Shown here: piece by piece, positions 1 to 7,475 of the stretch
How positions within the stretch are numbered: position 1 is the stretch's first letter
How the letters are laid out: each line of letters opens with the position of its first letter
Source: CBFHND01 sp965657085
GTDB taxonomy: Bacteria; Pseudomonadota; Alphaproteobacteria; Rhodobacterales; Rhodobacteraceae
Assembly: GCA_965657085.1 (NCBI GenBank)
Contig: CBFHND010000003.1
Location: forward strand, 62,001-126,000
DNA: 64,000 nucleotides
Direction: 5' to 3'
Made by a program: the position numbers and the translations under genes
Notes under the pieces: model-generated
Seen by the model: the letters and a program-made list of their open reading frames with translations, nothing else
Told to the model about the DNA's origin: nothing
The model's database searches: none

Positions 1-97
1 ACCCTCAGGTCCGTTTTGGGCCGCCCTCGGCCAAAGGGCAAGACCACCTGTTGCGCTTTAGAACCGCCGCGCCTAATTTGCGCGTGGGGAGAATGCC

Positions 98-472
98 ATG
101 ACCGACGATCGTCTGTCCTTCAAGGAAATGTGCGCGGAATTCGAGGTGACACCGCGCACGTTGCGTTACTACGAGTATATCGAACTGCTGCAACCTGACC
201 GGGAAGGCCGGTCACGGTTCTACGGCCCCCGCGAACGTGCACGCATGAAGCTGATCCTGAGGGGCCGCAAATTCGGCTTTCAACTGGAAGAGATTCGCCA
301 GTGGCTACTGATCTATGAAGAAGACGGCACCGAGGCGCAGATGCAGGCCTGGATCGAAATGGCCGATCGCCAGCTGAAAGAACTGGCCGAACAGCGCGCC
401 CAGTTGGACGAGGCGCTGGATGAACTTCAGGACCTGCGCAACAACGTCGCCGGCGCTCTGGCCAAGCGCTGA
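98..472 (+). CDS. MerR-family transcriptional regulator (first of tandem pair)
   Basis: A 124-residue DNA-binding regulator. Residues about 7-30 form the winged-helix recognition region with the MerR hallmark TPRTLRYYE, followed by an RFYGPRERARMKLI wing and a RGRKFGF/LEEIRQWL segment; residues about 80-115 are a charged coiled coil used for dimerisation in this family. It lacks an obvious cysteine-rich effector domain, so it is not a metal or redox sensor of the MerR/SoxR kind. The ATG is preceded by GGGGAG. It sits upstream of, and in the same direction as, a closely similar MerR gene and a beta-oxidation operon, which suggests control of acyl-CoA catabolism, as LiuR-like MerR proteins do in other proteobacteria. 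The ligand is unknown. The role in this operon is inference; family membership is clear. Confidence 0.9.
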   Translation: MTDDRLSFKEMCAEFEVTPRTLRYYEYIELLQPDREGRSRFYGPRERARMKLILRGRKFGFQLEEIRQWLLIYEEDGTEAQMQAWIEMADRQLKELAEQRAQLDEALDELQDLRNNVAGALAKR

Positions 473-581
473 TCCGCAGGGCCTTTTCCTGAACAATTGA
501 AACACTGCACGCAGGATTCCGCCGGTTGATCATGCAGGCCAGCCGCCTGCGCAGCCCGAAATCACCAACTTTCGCCCAAAG

Positions 582-605
582 TGACGTAACGTATAGCTTA
601 CGTCA
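582..605. promoter_or_regulatory. Perfect inverted repeat, candidate MerR operator
   Basis: TGACGTAA at 582-589 and TTACGTCA at 598-605 are exact reverse complements separated by 8 bp. A further ACGTCAA copy follows directly at 606-612. It lies in the 190-bp gap ahead of the second MerR gene and the beta-oxidation operon. The TTACGT core resembles the LiuR-type MerR motif as I recall it. Likely an autoregulatory or operon operator; which of the two MerR proteins binds is not visible. Confidence 0.6.
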
Positions 606-665
606 ACGTCAACTTATGTTGTAATGGAATCATCCCATATACATGTCACCCCATGAAACGACACG

Positions 666-1079
666 ATGAGTGATCTGATGGACGAGAAAACACTGACTAT
701 CCGCGAGATGTGCGACACCTATGATGTCACGCCCCGCACCCTGCGCTTTTACGAAGCCAAGGAACTGCTGTTCCCGATCCGGGAGGGCCAAAAGCGCCTT
801 TTCACCAAACGCGACCGCGCGCGGCTCAAGCTGATCCTGCGCGGCAAACGCTTTGGCTTCAGCCTTGAAGAAATCCGCCAGCTGCTGGACCTGTACCACT
901 TGGGCGACCAGCAACACACGCAGTTGGCGCGGTCCTACGAGATCGCCAAGGACCGCCTGTCCGACATGGAACGGCAACGCGATGAGCTGACCGAGGCCAT
1001 CGACGATCTCAAGAACCAGTTGAAGTGGGGCGAGAAGATGCTCGCCTCGATGAACCAGTCGCAAAAAGCGGCGCAATAA
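666..1079 (+). CDS. MerR-family transcriptional regulator (second of tandem pair)
   Basis: A 137-residue MerR protein, clearly paralogous to the gene just upstream: both share MCxxxxVTPRTLR at residues about 16-28, the RARLKLILRGKRFGF wing region and LEEIRQLL. The C-terminal half (about 85-130) is a charged coiled coil. Start could be ATG 666 or the in-frame ATG 681 (MDEKTL); neither has a strong ribosome site. It ends 37 bp before the acyl-CoA dehydrogenase gene and probably heads or directly controls that operon through the inverted repeat at 582-605. The close tandem duplication suggests either two effectors or heterodimer formation. Ligand (acyl-CoA?) is inferred from context only. Confidence 0.9.
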   Translation: MSDLMDEKTLTIREMCDTYDVTPRTLRFYEAKELLFPIREGQKRLFTKRDRARLKLILRGKRFGFSLEEIRQLLDLYHLGDQQHTQLARSYEIAKDRLSDMERQRDELTEAIDDLKNQLKWGEKMLASMNQSQKAAQ

Positions 1080-1116
1080 ATCCCAACACCCGACCGAGAC
1101 ACAAAGGGAGAGACCT

Positions 1117-2898
1117 ATGCCAAGCTATACAGCACCGACCAAAGACATGCAGTTCGTTCTGCACGATGTTCTGAAGATCACCGAAAGCACAATTCCGGGC
1201 TATGACGAGCTTGAGCCTGATTTCACATCGGCCATCCTCGAAGAGGCAGGCAAGATCAGCTCCGAAGTGCTGGCGCCGCTGAACCCCGTTGGCGACAAGG
1301 AAGGCTGCCGTCTCGAAAACGGCGTGGTCTATACCCCCACGGGCTTCAAAGACGCGTTCGAGCAGGTCAAGGAAGGCGGCTGGACCGGTCTGGACATGCC
1401 AGAGCAGTACGGCGGTCAGAACATGCCGGTCGTGATGGGCAGCGCCGTTGGCGAGTTCTTTTCGGGCGCCAACCAGGCGTTCACCATGTACCAGGGCCTG
1501 ACCCACGGTGCGGCATCGGCCATTCTGGCCCACGGCACGGACGCCCAGAAAGACACGTATCTGCCCAAGATGGTGTCCTGCGACTGGACCGGCACCATGA
1601 ACCTGACCGAACCGCATTGCGGCACCGATCTTGGCCTGATGCGGACCAAGGCCGAACCACAGGCCGACGGCAGCTACAAGATCAGCGGCCAGAAGATCTT
1701 TATCTCGGCCGGTGAGCACGACATGGCAGAGAACATCGTGCATCTGGTTCTGGCCAAGATCACCGACGGCCCCGAAGGCATCAAGGGCGTGTCGCTGTTT
1801 ATCGTGCCCAAGTTCATGGTCAACGAAGATGGCAGCCTTGGCGCGCGCAACGGTGTGTCCGTGGGCAACATCGAAGAGAAGATGGGCATTCACGGCAACT
1901 CGACCTGCGTGATGAACTATGACGAGGCCACCGGCTACCTCTTGGGCGAAGAGCACAAGGGCATGCGCGCCATGTTCACCATGATGAACGAAGCGCGTCT
2001 GGGCGTGGGCATGCAAGGTCTGAGCCAGGCCGAGGCCGCGTATCAGAACGCATTGGAATACGCCAAGGACCGCCTGCAAGGGCGTGACGTGACCGGCGTC
2101 AAGAACCCCGAAGGCCCTGCCGATCCGCTGATCGTGCACCCCGACATCCGCCGCTCACTGATGGATCAGAAAAGCTTTGCCGAGGGCGCACGTGCGTTCA
2201 TCCTGTGGGGGGCCACCATGATCGACGCCGCCCACCGTTCGGGCGACAAGGATGCCGATGGTCTGGTGTCGCTGCTGACGCCTGTCATCAAGGGCTTCCT
2301 GACCGATCAGGGCTATGACATGACCATCAAGGCCCAACAGGTTTATGGCGGTCACGGCTATATCGAAGAATGGGGCATGTCGCAGTACACCCGCGATGCC
2401 CGTATCGCGATGATCTATGAAGGGGCCAATGGCGTTCAGGCACTGGACCTTGTGGGCCGCAAGCTGGCCGAAGACGGCGGCAAGCACGTGATGGCCTTCT
2501 TTGATCTGGTCAAGACCTTCATCAAGGACAACGCCGGTCAGGACGAAGCTTTTGACAAGGATTTCCTCAACCCGCTGAAGGCCGCGTCGAAAGACCTGCA
2601 AGAGGCGGGCATGTACTTCATGCAGAACGGCATGACCAATCCGAACAACGCGCTGTCGGGGTCTTATGACTTCATGCACATGTTCGGTCATGTCTGCCTT
2701 GGCCTGATGTGGGCCCGCATGGGCAAGGCGTCGAGCGAGGCGCTGGCGGCCGGGACATCGGACGCCGCGTTCTACGAGACGAAGCTGGCCACCGGGCGCT
2801 ACTACATGGCGCGCCAGTTGCCTGCCACGGCGCTGCACCTGTCACGCATCCAGACGGGTGCCGACACAGTCATGGCGCTGGACGCCGCGAACTTCTGA
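1117..2898 (+). CDS. Acyl-CoA dehydrogenase with C-terminal extension (FadE/DmdC type)
   Basis: A 593-residue FAD-dependent acyl-CoA dehydrogenase catalysing the alpha,beta-desaturation of an acyl-CoA. The usual N-terminal, beta and C-terminal domains occupy about 35-460; NLTEPHCGTDLG (about 165-176) is the FAD/substrate loop and IYEGANG (Glu about 435) is the catalytic-base motif. About 130 extra residues follow, as in the roughly 590-residue bacterial subfamily that includes long-chain enzymes and DmdC, the methylmercaptopropionyl-CoA dehydrogenase of DMSP-degrading roseobacters. The neighbours (second dehydrogenase, thiolase, FadB-like enzyme) favour general fatty-acid oxidation, but I cannot separate FadE from DmdC by sight. 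Ribosome site AAGGGAGAG precedes the ATG. Soluble, cytoplasmic. Confidence 0.93.
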   Translation: MPSYTAPTKDMQFVLHDVLKITESTIPGYDELEPDFTSAILEEAGKISSEVLAPLNPVGDKEGCRLENGVVYTPTGFKDAFEQVKEGGWTGLDMPEQYGGQNMPVVMGSAVGEFFSGANQAFTMYQGLTHGAASAILAHGTDAQKDTYLPKMVSCDWTGTMNLTEPHCGTDLGLMRTKAEPQADGSYKISGQKIFISAGEHDMAENIVHLVLAKITDGPEGIKGVSLFIVPKFMVNEDGSLGARNGVSVGNIEEKMGIHGNSTCVMNYDEATGYLLGEEHKGMRAMFTMMNEARLGVGMQGLSQAEAAYQNALEYAKDRLQGRDVTGVKNPEGPADPLIVHPDIRRSLMDQKSFAEGARAFILWGATMIDAAHRSGDKDADGLVSLLTPVIKGFLTDQGYDMTIKAQQVYGGHGYIEEWGMSQYTRDARIAMIYEGANGVQALDLVGRKLAEDGGKHVMAFFDLVKTFIKDNAGQDEAFDKDFLNPLKAASKDLQEAGMYFMQNGMTNPNNALSGSYDFMHMFGHVCLGLMWARMGKASSEALAAGTSDAAFYETKLATGRYYMARQLPATALHLSRIQTGADTVMALDAANF

Positions 2899-2903
2899 AA
2901 CCG

Positions 2904-2929
2904 GTAAGGCGGGGTATACCCCGCCTTAC
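2904..2929. repeat. Perfect 26-bp palindrome just after the acyl-CoA dehydrogenase stop
   Basis: GTAAGGCGGGGTA (2904-2916) is followed at once by its exact reverse complement (2917-2929). As RNA it folds into an 11-bp GC-rich stem with a TATA loop. There is no following T-run, so a rho-independent terminator is unlikely; an mRNA-stabilising or attenuating hairpin that lowers downstream expression is more plausible. Confidence 0.6.
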
Positions 2930-2947
2930 GCCACGCCCGAGGGTCTG

Positions 2948-3160
2948 ATGCCAAAACGCTTTCGCCTGACACGCCGCTTTCCGGTCGCGATGACCGAAGA
3001 CGGCTATCGCAGGCTCAAGCGGTTTGCAGCCGATGCCGGGTTGGATGAAGGTGAAGCGCTGTCTTTTCTGTTCGAAAACTTCGACAGCATCACCGACGAG
3101 GAAAACCTGGGTCACCGCTTGCGCCTGTTCAATGCCGAATTGGACAGCCGCAAACGATGA
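2948..3160 (+). CDS. Small basic/acidic protein, unknown function
   Basis: A 70-residue protein, starting MPKRFRLTRRFPV and ending in LFNAELDSRKR. The middle reads as two short helices (TEDGYRRLKRFAADAGL and EGEALSFLFENFDSI), which resembles a small ribbon-helix-helix or CopG-like fold: an N-terminal basic strand followed by two helices. That is only a visual impression. The start used is ATG 2948; an upstream in-frame start at 2858 would run through the 3' end of the dehydrogenase gene and the palindrome and is unlikely. It lies between two acyl-CoA dehydrogenase genes, 25 bp before the second, so it is probably cotranscribed. Function unknown. Confidence 0.65.
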   Translation: MPKRFRLTRRFPVAMTEDGYRRLKRFAADAGLDEGEALSFLFENFDSITDEENLGHRLRLFNAELDSRKR

Positions 3161-3184
3161 CCCTTTGATCTTGGGGAGACTACC

Positions 3185-4339
3185 ATGAAAGACCTGATCG
3201 CACCCGGTGGCTGGATGACCGACGAGCACCAGATGATCGCGGACATGACCGCGCAATTCATCACCAACGAATGGGCCCCCCATTTCGAACGCTGGCGCAA
3301 GCAGGGCGAGATGGATCGCGAAACATGGCAACAGGCGGGCGAGTTGGGCCTGCTGTGCCCCTCCATCCCCGAAGAATACGGCGGCGCGGGCGGTGATTTC
3401 GGCCACGAGGCGGCGATCCTGATCGAAGCCAGCCGCGCCAATCTGGCCAGCTGGGGCCACGGCATCCATTCGGGCATCGTGGCGCATTACGTGCTGGCCT
3501 ACGGCACCGACGAACAAAAGGCACGCTGGCTGCCCAAGATGGTCACCGGCGAACTGGTGGGCGCGCTGGCGATGACCGAGCCGTCGACCGGGTCGGACGT
3601 GCAAGCGATCAAGACGCGCGCCATCCGCGACGGCAACGCCTACAGGCTCACGGGCCAGAAAACATTCATCACCAATGGCCAGCACGCCAACCTGATAATC
3701 GTGGCGGCCAAGACCGACCCAACGCAAGGATCCAAGGGCGTGTCGCTGGTGGTTGTGGAAACCGACGGTGCGACCGGCTTTGCCCGCGGCCGCAACCTCG
3801 AGAAGATCGGAATGCATGCCGCCGACACCTCCGAGCTGTTCTTTGACAACGTCGAAATCGCGCCCGAGAACATCCTTGGCGGCGATGAGGGCCAGGGGTT
3901 CTACCAGTTGATGAACCAGCTGCCGCAAGAACGTCTGATCATCGCCTGCGGCGCCGTGGGCGCGATGGAAGGCGCGGTGGAGCGCACCGTTGAATACTGC
4001 CGCGAGCGCCAGGCCTTTGGCGACAGCCTGATGCAATTCCAGAACACGCGCTTCAAACTGGCCGAATGCAAGACCAAGACCGCCGTCAGCCGCGCGTTCT
4101 TCGACGAATGCATGGCCGAACACCTGCGCGGTGAACTGACCGTCGATAAGGCCGCCATGGCAAAGTACTGGTGCTCGGACACCCAAGGCTGGGTGCTGGA
4201 TGAATGCCTGCAACTGCACGGCGGCTACGGCTTCATGCAGGAATACGCCATTGGCGAGATGTGGACCGACGCACGTGTGCAACGCATTTACGGTGGCACC
4301 AATGAAATCATGAAAGAACTGATCGCGAGGGCGCTGTGA
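3185..4339 (+). CDS. Acyl-CoA dehydrogenase
   Basis: A 384-residue acyl-CoA dehydrogenase of normal family length. AMTEPSTGSDVQAIKT (about 125-140) is the FAD-binding loop; GQKTFITNGQ and GMHAADT follow; the C-terminus has LHGGYGFMQEY and QRIYGGTNEIMKE. The family's YEGT glutamate is replaced by glycine (IYGGTNE), as in the isovaleryl/long-chain type branch, where the catalytic Glu sits in a different helix (about residue 250-260, region ERLIIACGAVGAMEG). Substrate cannot be read from sequence; it probably complements the larger dehydrogenase at 1117 in chain length or branching. The ribosome site TTGGGGAGA precedes the ATG. Part of the beta-oxidation operon. Confidence 0.94.
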   Translation: MKDLIAPGGWMTDEHQMIADMTAQFITNEWAPHFERWRKQGEMDRETWQQAGELGLLCPSIPEEYGGAGGDFGHEAAILIEASRANLASWGHGIHSGIVAHYVLAYGTDEQKARWLPKMVTGELVGALAMTEPSTGSDVQAIKTRAIRDGNAYRLTGQKTFITNGQHANLIIVAAKTDPTQGSKGVSLVVVETDGATGFARGRNLEKIGMHAADTSELFFDNVEIAPENILGGDEGQGFYQLMNQLPQERLIIACGAVGAMEGAVERTVEYCRERQAFGDSLMQFQNTRFKLAECKTKTAVSRAFFDECMAEHLRGELTVDKAAMAKYWCSDTQGWVLDECLQLHGGYGFMQEYAIGEMWTDARVQRIYGGTNEIMKELIARAL

Positions 4340-4565
4340 AGTCGAACCGGCCCTCCGGGGGGAGTTTTCTTGGCAAGATGAAGAGTGGACTGTCGACCAG
4401 TGTCCACCCGACCACCCGGAAACCAATGGCGACGGGGCGGTCGGGCTTCACCTCGCACGCGGCTCAACTCTCCAGTCTACCGCGCAGGGTGACGATGGGG
4501 CACGTAGGGTTAACATCGCGTGAACAGGTTCTGCCTTCATCTTGCAAAATAAACTCCACGGGGGT

Positions 4566-4586
4566 CCGGGGGTGTGAAACCCCCGG
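4566..4586 (+). other. GC hairpin upstream of the GST gene
   Basis: CCGGGGG (4566-4572) and CCCCCGG (4580-4586) form a 7-bp perfect stem with a TGTGAAA loop. It lies in the 286-bp gap between the acyl-CoA dehydrogenase and the GST gene. No T-run follows. I see no gene in the rest of that gap; it could hold an internal promoter or an attenuator. Confidence 0.4.
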
Positions 4587-4625
4587 TCCGAACTGCACAA
4601 CCGACGCCTTGGGAGGGGCCTTTAC

Positions 4626-5258
4626 ATGACGCTTCAACTGCATTGCTTCGGCGAATCCGGGAATTCCTACAAGGCGGCGCTGCCCCTGTCTCTCAGCGGG
4701 CTGGACTGGGAACCGGTCAAGGTCGATTTCTTCGCCGGTGCATCGCGCACGCCGGAATTCCGCGCCCTGAACCCGATGGGCGAAGCGCCCCTTTTGGTGG
4801 ACGGCGACCGCACGATCAGCCAATCCGGCGCGATCCAGCAATACATCACTGACAAATCCGGCAAGTTCGGCGGTGACGAGGCCGACAAGTACGAAGTGCT
4901 GCGCTGGGTGCTCTTTGACAATCACAAGCTCAGCTCGATGGCGGGTTTGACGCGGTTCCTGATGAACTTCCTGCCCGAAGACAAACGACCACAAGAGGTC
5001 ATTGGCTTCAACCTCGGCCGCCTCAAAGGTGCCTATACCGTGCTGAACGACCACCTTGAAGGGCGCGACTGGATCGTCGGGGCTGGCGCGACCAATGCCG
5101 ATTTCTCATGCTGCGGCTACCTGTTTTACCCCGAACCTTTCGGGTTCGACCGCAGCGAATGGGCCAACATCGACCGGTGGCTTGGTAACATCCAGTCCCT
5201 CGATGGCTGGAAACACCCCTATGACTTGATGCCCGGCAGCCCGGCTGACCGCGCGTAA
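4626..5258 (+). CDS. Glutathione S-transferase family protein
   Basis: A 210-residue cytosolic GST. The N-terminal thioredoxin-like domain (about 1-80) contains the SGNSYKAALPL active-site region, ALNPMGEAPLL with the cis-proline loop, and SQSGAIQQYI, the SNAIL/TRAIL-like glutathione gamma-glutamyl motif (Gln-Ser). The helical C-terminal domain (about 90-205) includes the NADFSCCGYLFY N-capping-type segment. Ribosome site GGGAGGGG lies 8 bp before the ATG. Its place inside a beta-oxidation operon is common in Rhodobacteraceae as I recall, and may reflect removal of reactive acyl or enoyl intermediates, but the substrate is unknown. Stop is 80 bp before the thiolase gene. Confidence 0.9.
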   Translation: MTLQLHCFGESGNSYKAALPLSLSGLDWEPVKVDFFAGASRTPEFRALNPMGEAPLLVDGDRTISQSGAIQQYITDKSGKFGGDEADKYEVLRWVLFDNHKLSSMAGLTRFLMNFLPEDKRPQEVIGFNLGRLKGAYTVLNDHLEGRDWIVGAGATNADFSCCGYLFYPEPFGFDRSEWANIDRWLGNIQSLDGWKHPYDLMPGSPADRA

Positions 5259-5338
5259 TCCAACGTGGCGGAACCGATTGAACATGCGGTTTACCCGCCC
5301 CAGAAACACCTAGAACACTCGCCAAAAGGACATATCCC

Positions 5339-6550
5339 ATGACCGAAGCCTATATCTACGACGCCCTGCGCACGCCGCGCGGCAAAGGCCGCAAGGACGG
5401 CGCGCTGCACGAGGTGACATCGCTGCGCCTCAGCGCATTGACGCTGAACGCGGTCAAGGAGCGCAACAACCTTGACGGTCACGCAGTCGAAGACGTGATC
5501 TGGGGCAACGTGACCCAGGTCATGGAACAGGGCGGCTGCCTTGCGCGCTCTGCCGTGCTGGCCTCCGATCTGGATGAACGCATCCCCGGTCTGGCGATCA
5601 ACCGGTTCTGCGCTTCGGGCATGGAGGCCGTGAACCTGGCCGCCAACCAGGTCAAGGGCGGGGCCGGAATGGCCTATATCGCCGGTGGTGTGGAAATGAT
5701 GGGCCGTGTTGCCATGGGCAGCGACGGCGCTGCCATTGCCGCGGACCCTTCGGTGGCCATGGACACCTATTTCGTCCCGCAGGGCATCTCGGCCGATATC
5801 ATCGCCACCAAGCATGGCTTCTCCCGCGATGACGCCGACGCATTGGCCGTTGAATCGCAGCGCCGCGCAAAGGAAGCATGGGACGACAAGCGTTTTGCCA
5901 AATCGGTCATCACCGTGCGCGACCAAAACGGCCTCGCGATCCTGGATCACGATGAATACATGCGCCCGCAGACAGATATGCAAAGCCTTGGCGCGCTGAA
6001 CCCGTCGTTCCAGGCCATGGGCGAGGTCATGCCCGGCTTCGACAAGGTTGCGATCATGAAATACCCAGAGCTTGAGCGCGTGAACCACATCCACCACGCG
6101 GGCAACTCCAGCGGTATCGTGGATGGGTCCGCGGCCGTGCTGATCGGCAACAAGGAATTCGGCGAGAAATACGGCCTGAAACCACGTGCCCGCATCCGCG
6201 CCACCACCAAGATCGGCACCGATCCCACCATCATGCTGACCGGTCCCGTCCCCGCGACCAAGAAGATCCTCGAAGACAACGGCATGAACATCAGCGACAT
6301 CGACCTGTTCGAAGTCAACGAGGCCTTCGCGTCGGTCGTATTGCTGTTCATGCAGGCCTTCGACGTGGATCACTCCAAGGTCAACGTGAACGGCGGCTCC
6401 ATCGCCATGGGTCACCCGCTGGGGGCCACGGGTGCGATGATCATCGGCACTTTGCTGGATGAACTTGAGCGTCAGGACAAGGAAGTCGGCCTTGCCACCT
6501 TGTGCATCGCGTCGGGCATGGGTGCCGCCACCATCATCGAACGGGTCTGA
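5339..6550 (+). CDS. fadA: Acetyl-CoA C-acyltransferase (3-ketoacyl-CoA thiolase)
   Basis: A 403-residue thiolase that cleaves 3-ketoacyl-CoA with CoA to acetyl-CoA and a shortened acyl-CoA. The nucleophilic cysteine is in NRFCASGMEAVN (Cys about 91). The thiolase second half carries NEAFAS, the GHPLGATGA histidine motif and the C-terminal catalytic CIASGMGAA cysteine. N-terminus AYIYDALRTPRGKG is typical of FadA/FadI proteins. Length and motifs are those of a degradative thiolase and all catalytic residues are present. It is followed 4 bp later by the unknown NTF2-like gene and then the FadB-type enzyme, so thiolase and multifunctional enzyme are in the same operon, as expected for a trifunctional beta-oxidation complex. 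Confidence 0.95.
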   Translation: MTEAYIYDALRTPRGKGRKDGALHEVTSLRLSALTLNAVKERNNLDGHAVEDVIWGNVTQVMEQGGCLARSAVLASDLDERIPGLAINRFCASGMEAVNLAANQVKGGAGMAYIAGGVEMMGRVAMGSDGAAIAADPSVAMDTYFVPQGISADIIATKHGFSRDDADALAVESQRRAKEAWDDKRFAKSVITVRDQNGLAILDHDEYMRPQTDMQSLGALNPSFQAMGEVMPGFDKVAIMKYPELERVNHIHHAGNSSGIVDGSAAVLIGNKEFGEKYGLKPRARIRATTKIGTDPTIMLTGPVPATKKILEDNGMNISDIDLFEVNEAFASVVLLFMQAFDVDHSKVNVNGGSIAMGHPLGATGAMIIGTLLDELERQDKEVGLATLCIASGMGAATIIERV

Positions 6551-6554
6551 CCCA

Positions 6555-7475
6555 ATGGACGCGCGCCACATCTATCAAAACGCATTGGACATCATGTCCG
6601 CCGGCACGGTTGCCGGTGATGTGGATGCTGTGGCGCGTCATACCCATCTGCCCTTCCATCTGAAGACACTGGAAGGGTCTGTGGCCTACAACACGGTCGA
6701 AGAGCTGAAGCAAGGCATCCACGACTACCGCCGGATGATGCAGGACATGGGATGCGACGCCCTTGTCCGCGATTGTGATACCGCCAAGCGGGTGGGGGCG
6801 ACCCGCATTGTCGGCTATCATACCACCAAGCTGCAAAGTGCAGGACAGAACGTGTTGCCCCCGTTCCTGTCCAAAATGGTCATGATCCTCGATGGCGACA
6901 TGTGGAAAGCCAGCAGCGTGGACACCTCGGTGCGTACGGCTGACCTGACTGGGACTGAGACGCCCTTCGTGCAGCAGTTTCTCGACCCTCGGAACCGCAG
7001 AGTGTCGAAAGAGGAAGCGCTGCTGCGCCTGTTCCAGACCATTCTGGATCGGGTCAGTGCTGTTTTGATCAATGGTGACGCTGATGGATGGGTAAGCGCG
7101 GTCGCTTTGCCTTTCCAGCTTGTCACGCGGCAAGGCATCCAGAGCTTCGACACCGAGGCCGCTTTGCGCGAGGACTTTGCCGTTTACCAGAAAGAGTTCA
7201 AGGACCACGGCGTCACCGACATCTTCCGGCAAGCCCTGACCGCCCAGTTGATCGACGGCGATCAGATGACCGGCACCTACCGCACACACATCATGCGCGG
7301 CGGCAATCATGTGGTTCCCCCGTGGGAATCCTCGATGACCCTGCGCAACGACAACGGCCAATGGCGCATCACCACGGTGATGCGCGCCATCGGCCATCTC
7401 AACTGGTCGGCGATCACCCCCGCCGACATCGAAAACACAGATGAACATTACCCAGAAAAGGGAGACAAATCGTGA
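6555..7475 (+). CDS. Protein of two tandem NTF2/SnoaL-like domains, unknown function
   Basis: A 306-residue protein. Two halves of about 150 residues follow the same plan: helix (YQNALDIMSAGTVAGDVDAV / LFQTILDRVSAVLINGDADG), a strand with LPFHLKT / LPFQLVT, a vEELkqgI / TEAALREDF helix, an RIVGYHTT / TYRTHIM strand, then VLPPFLSKMVMIL / VVPPWESSMTLR and a terminal strand. This is what a duplicated NTF2-like (cone-shaped alpha+beta) domain looks like. No catalytic residue can be assigned. ATG 6555 is 4 bp after the thiolase stop and the stop overlaps the GTG of the next gene, so it is translationally coupled on both sides and likely acts with the beta-oxidation enzymes. Function unknown. Confidence 0.75.
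   Translation: MDARHIYQNALDIMSAGTVAGDVDAVARHTHLPFHLKTLEGSVAYNTVEELKQGIHDYRRMMQDMGCDALVRDCDTAKRVGATRIVGYHTTKLQSAGQNVLPPFLSKMVMILDGDMWKASSVDTSVRTADLTGTETPFVQQFLDPRNRRVSKEEALLRLFQTILDRVSAVLINGDADGWVSAVALPFQLVTRQGIQSFDTEAALREDFAVYQKEFKDHGVTDIFRQALTAQLIDGDQMTGTYRTHIMRGGNHVVPPWESSMTLRNDNGQWRITTVMRAIGHLNWSAITPADIENTDEHYPEKGDKS

Noticed and set aside
1117..2898. Firm assignment as DmdC of DMSP demethylation
   Set aside because: The size fits, but no dmdA, dmdB or dmdD partner is adjacent and FadA/FadB-type genes are, so general beta-oxidation is at least as likely.
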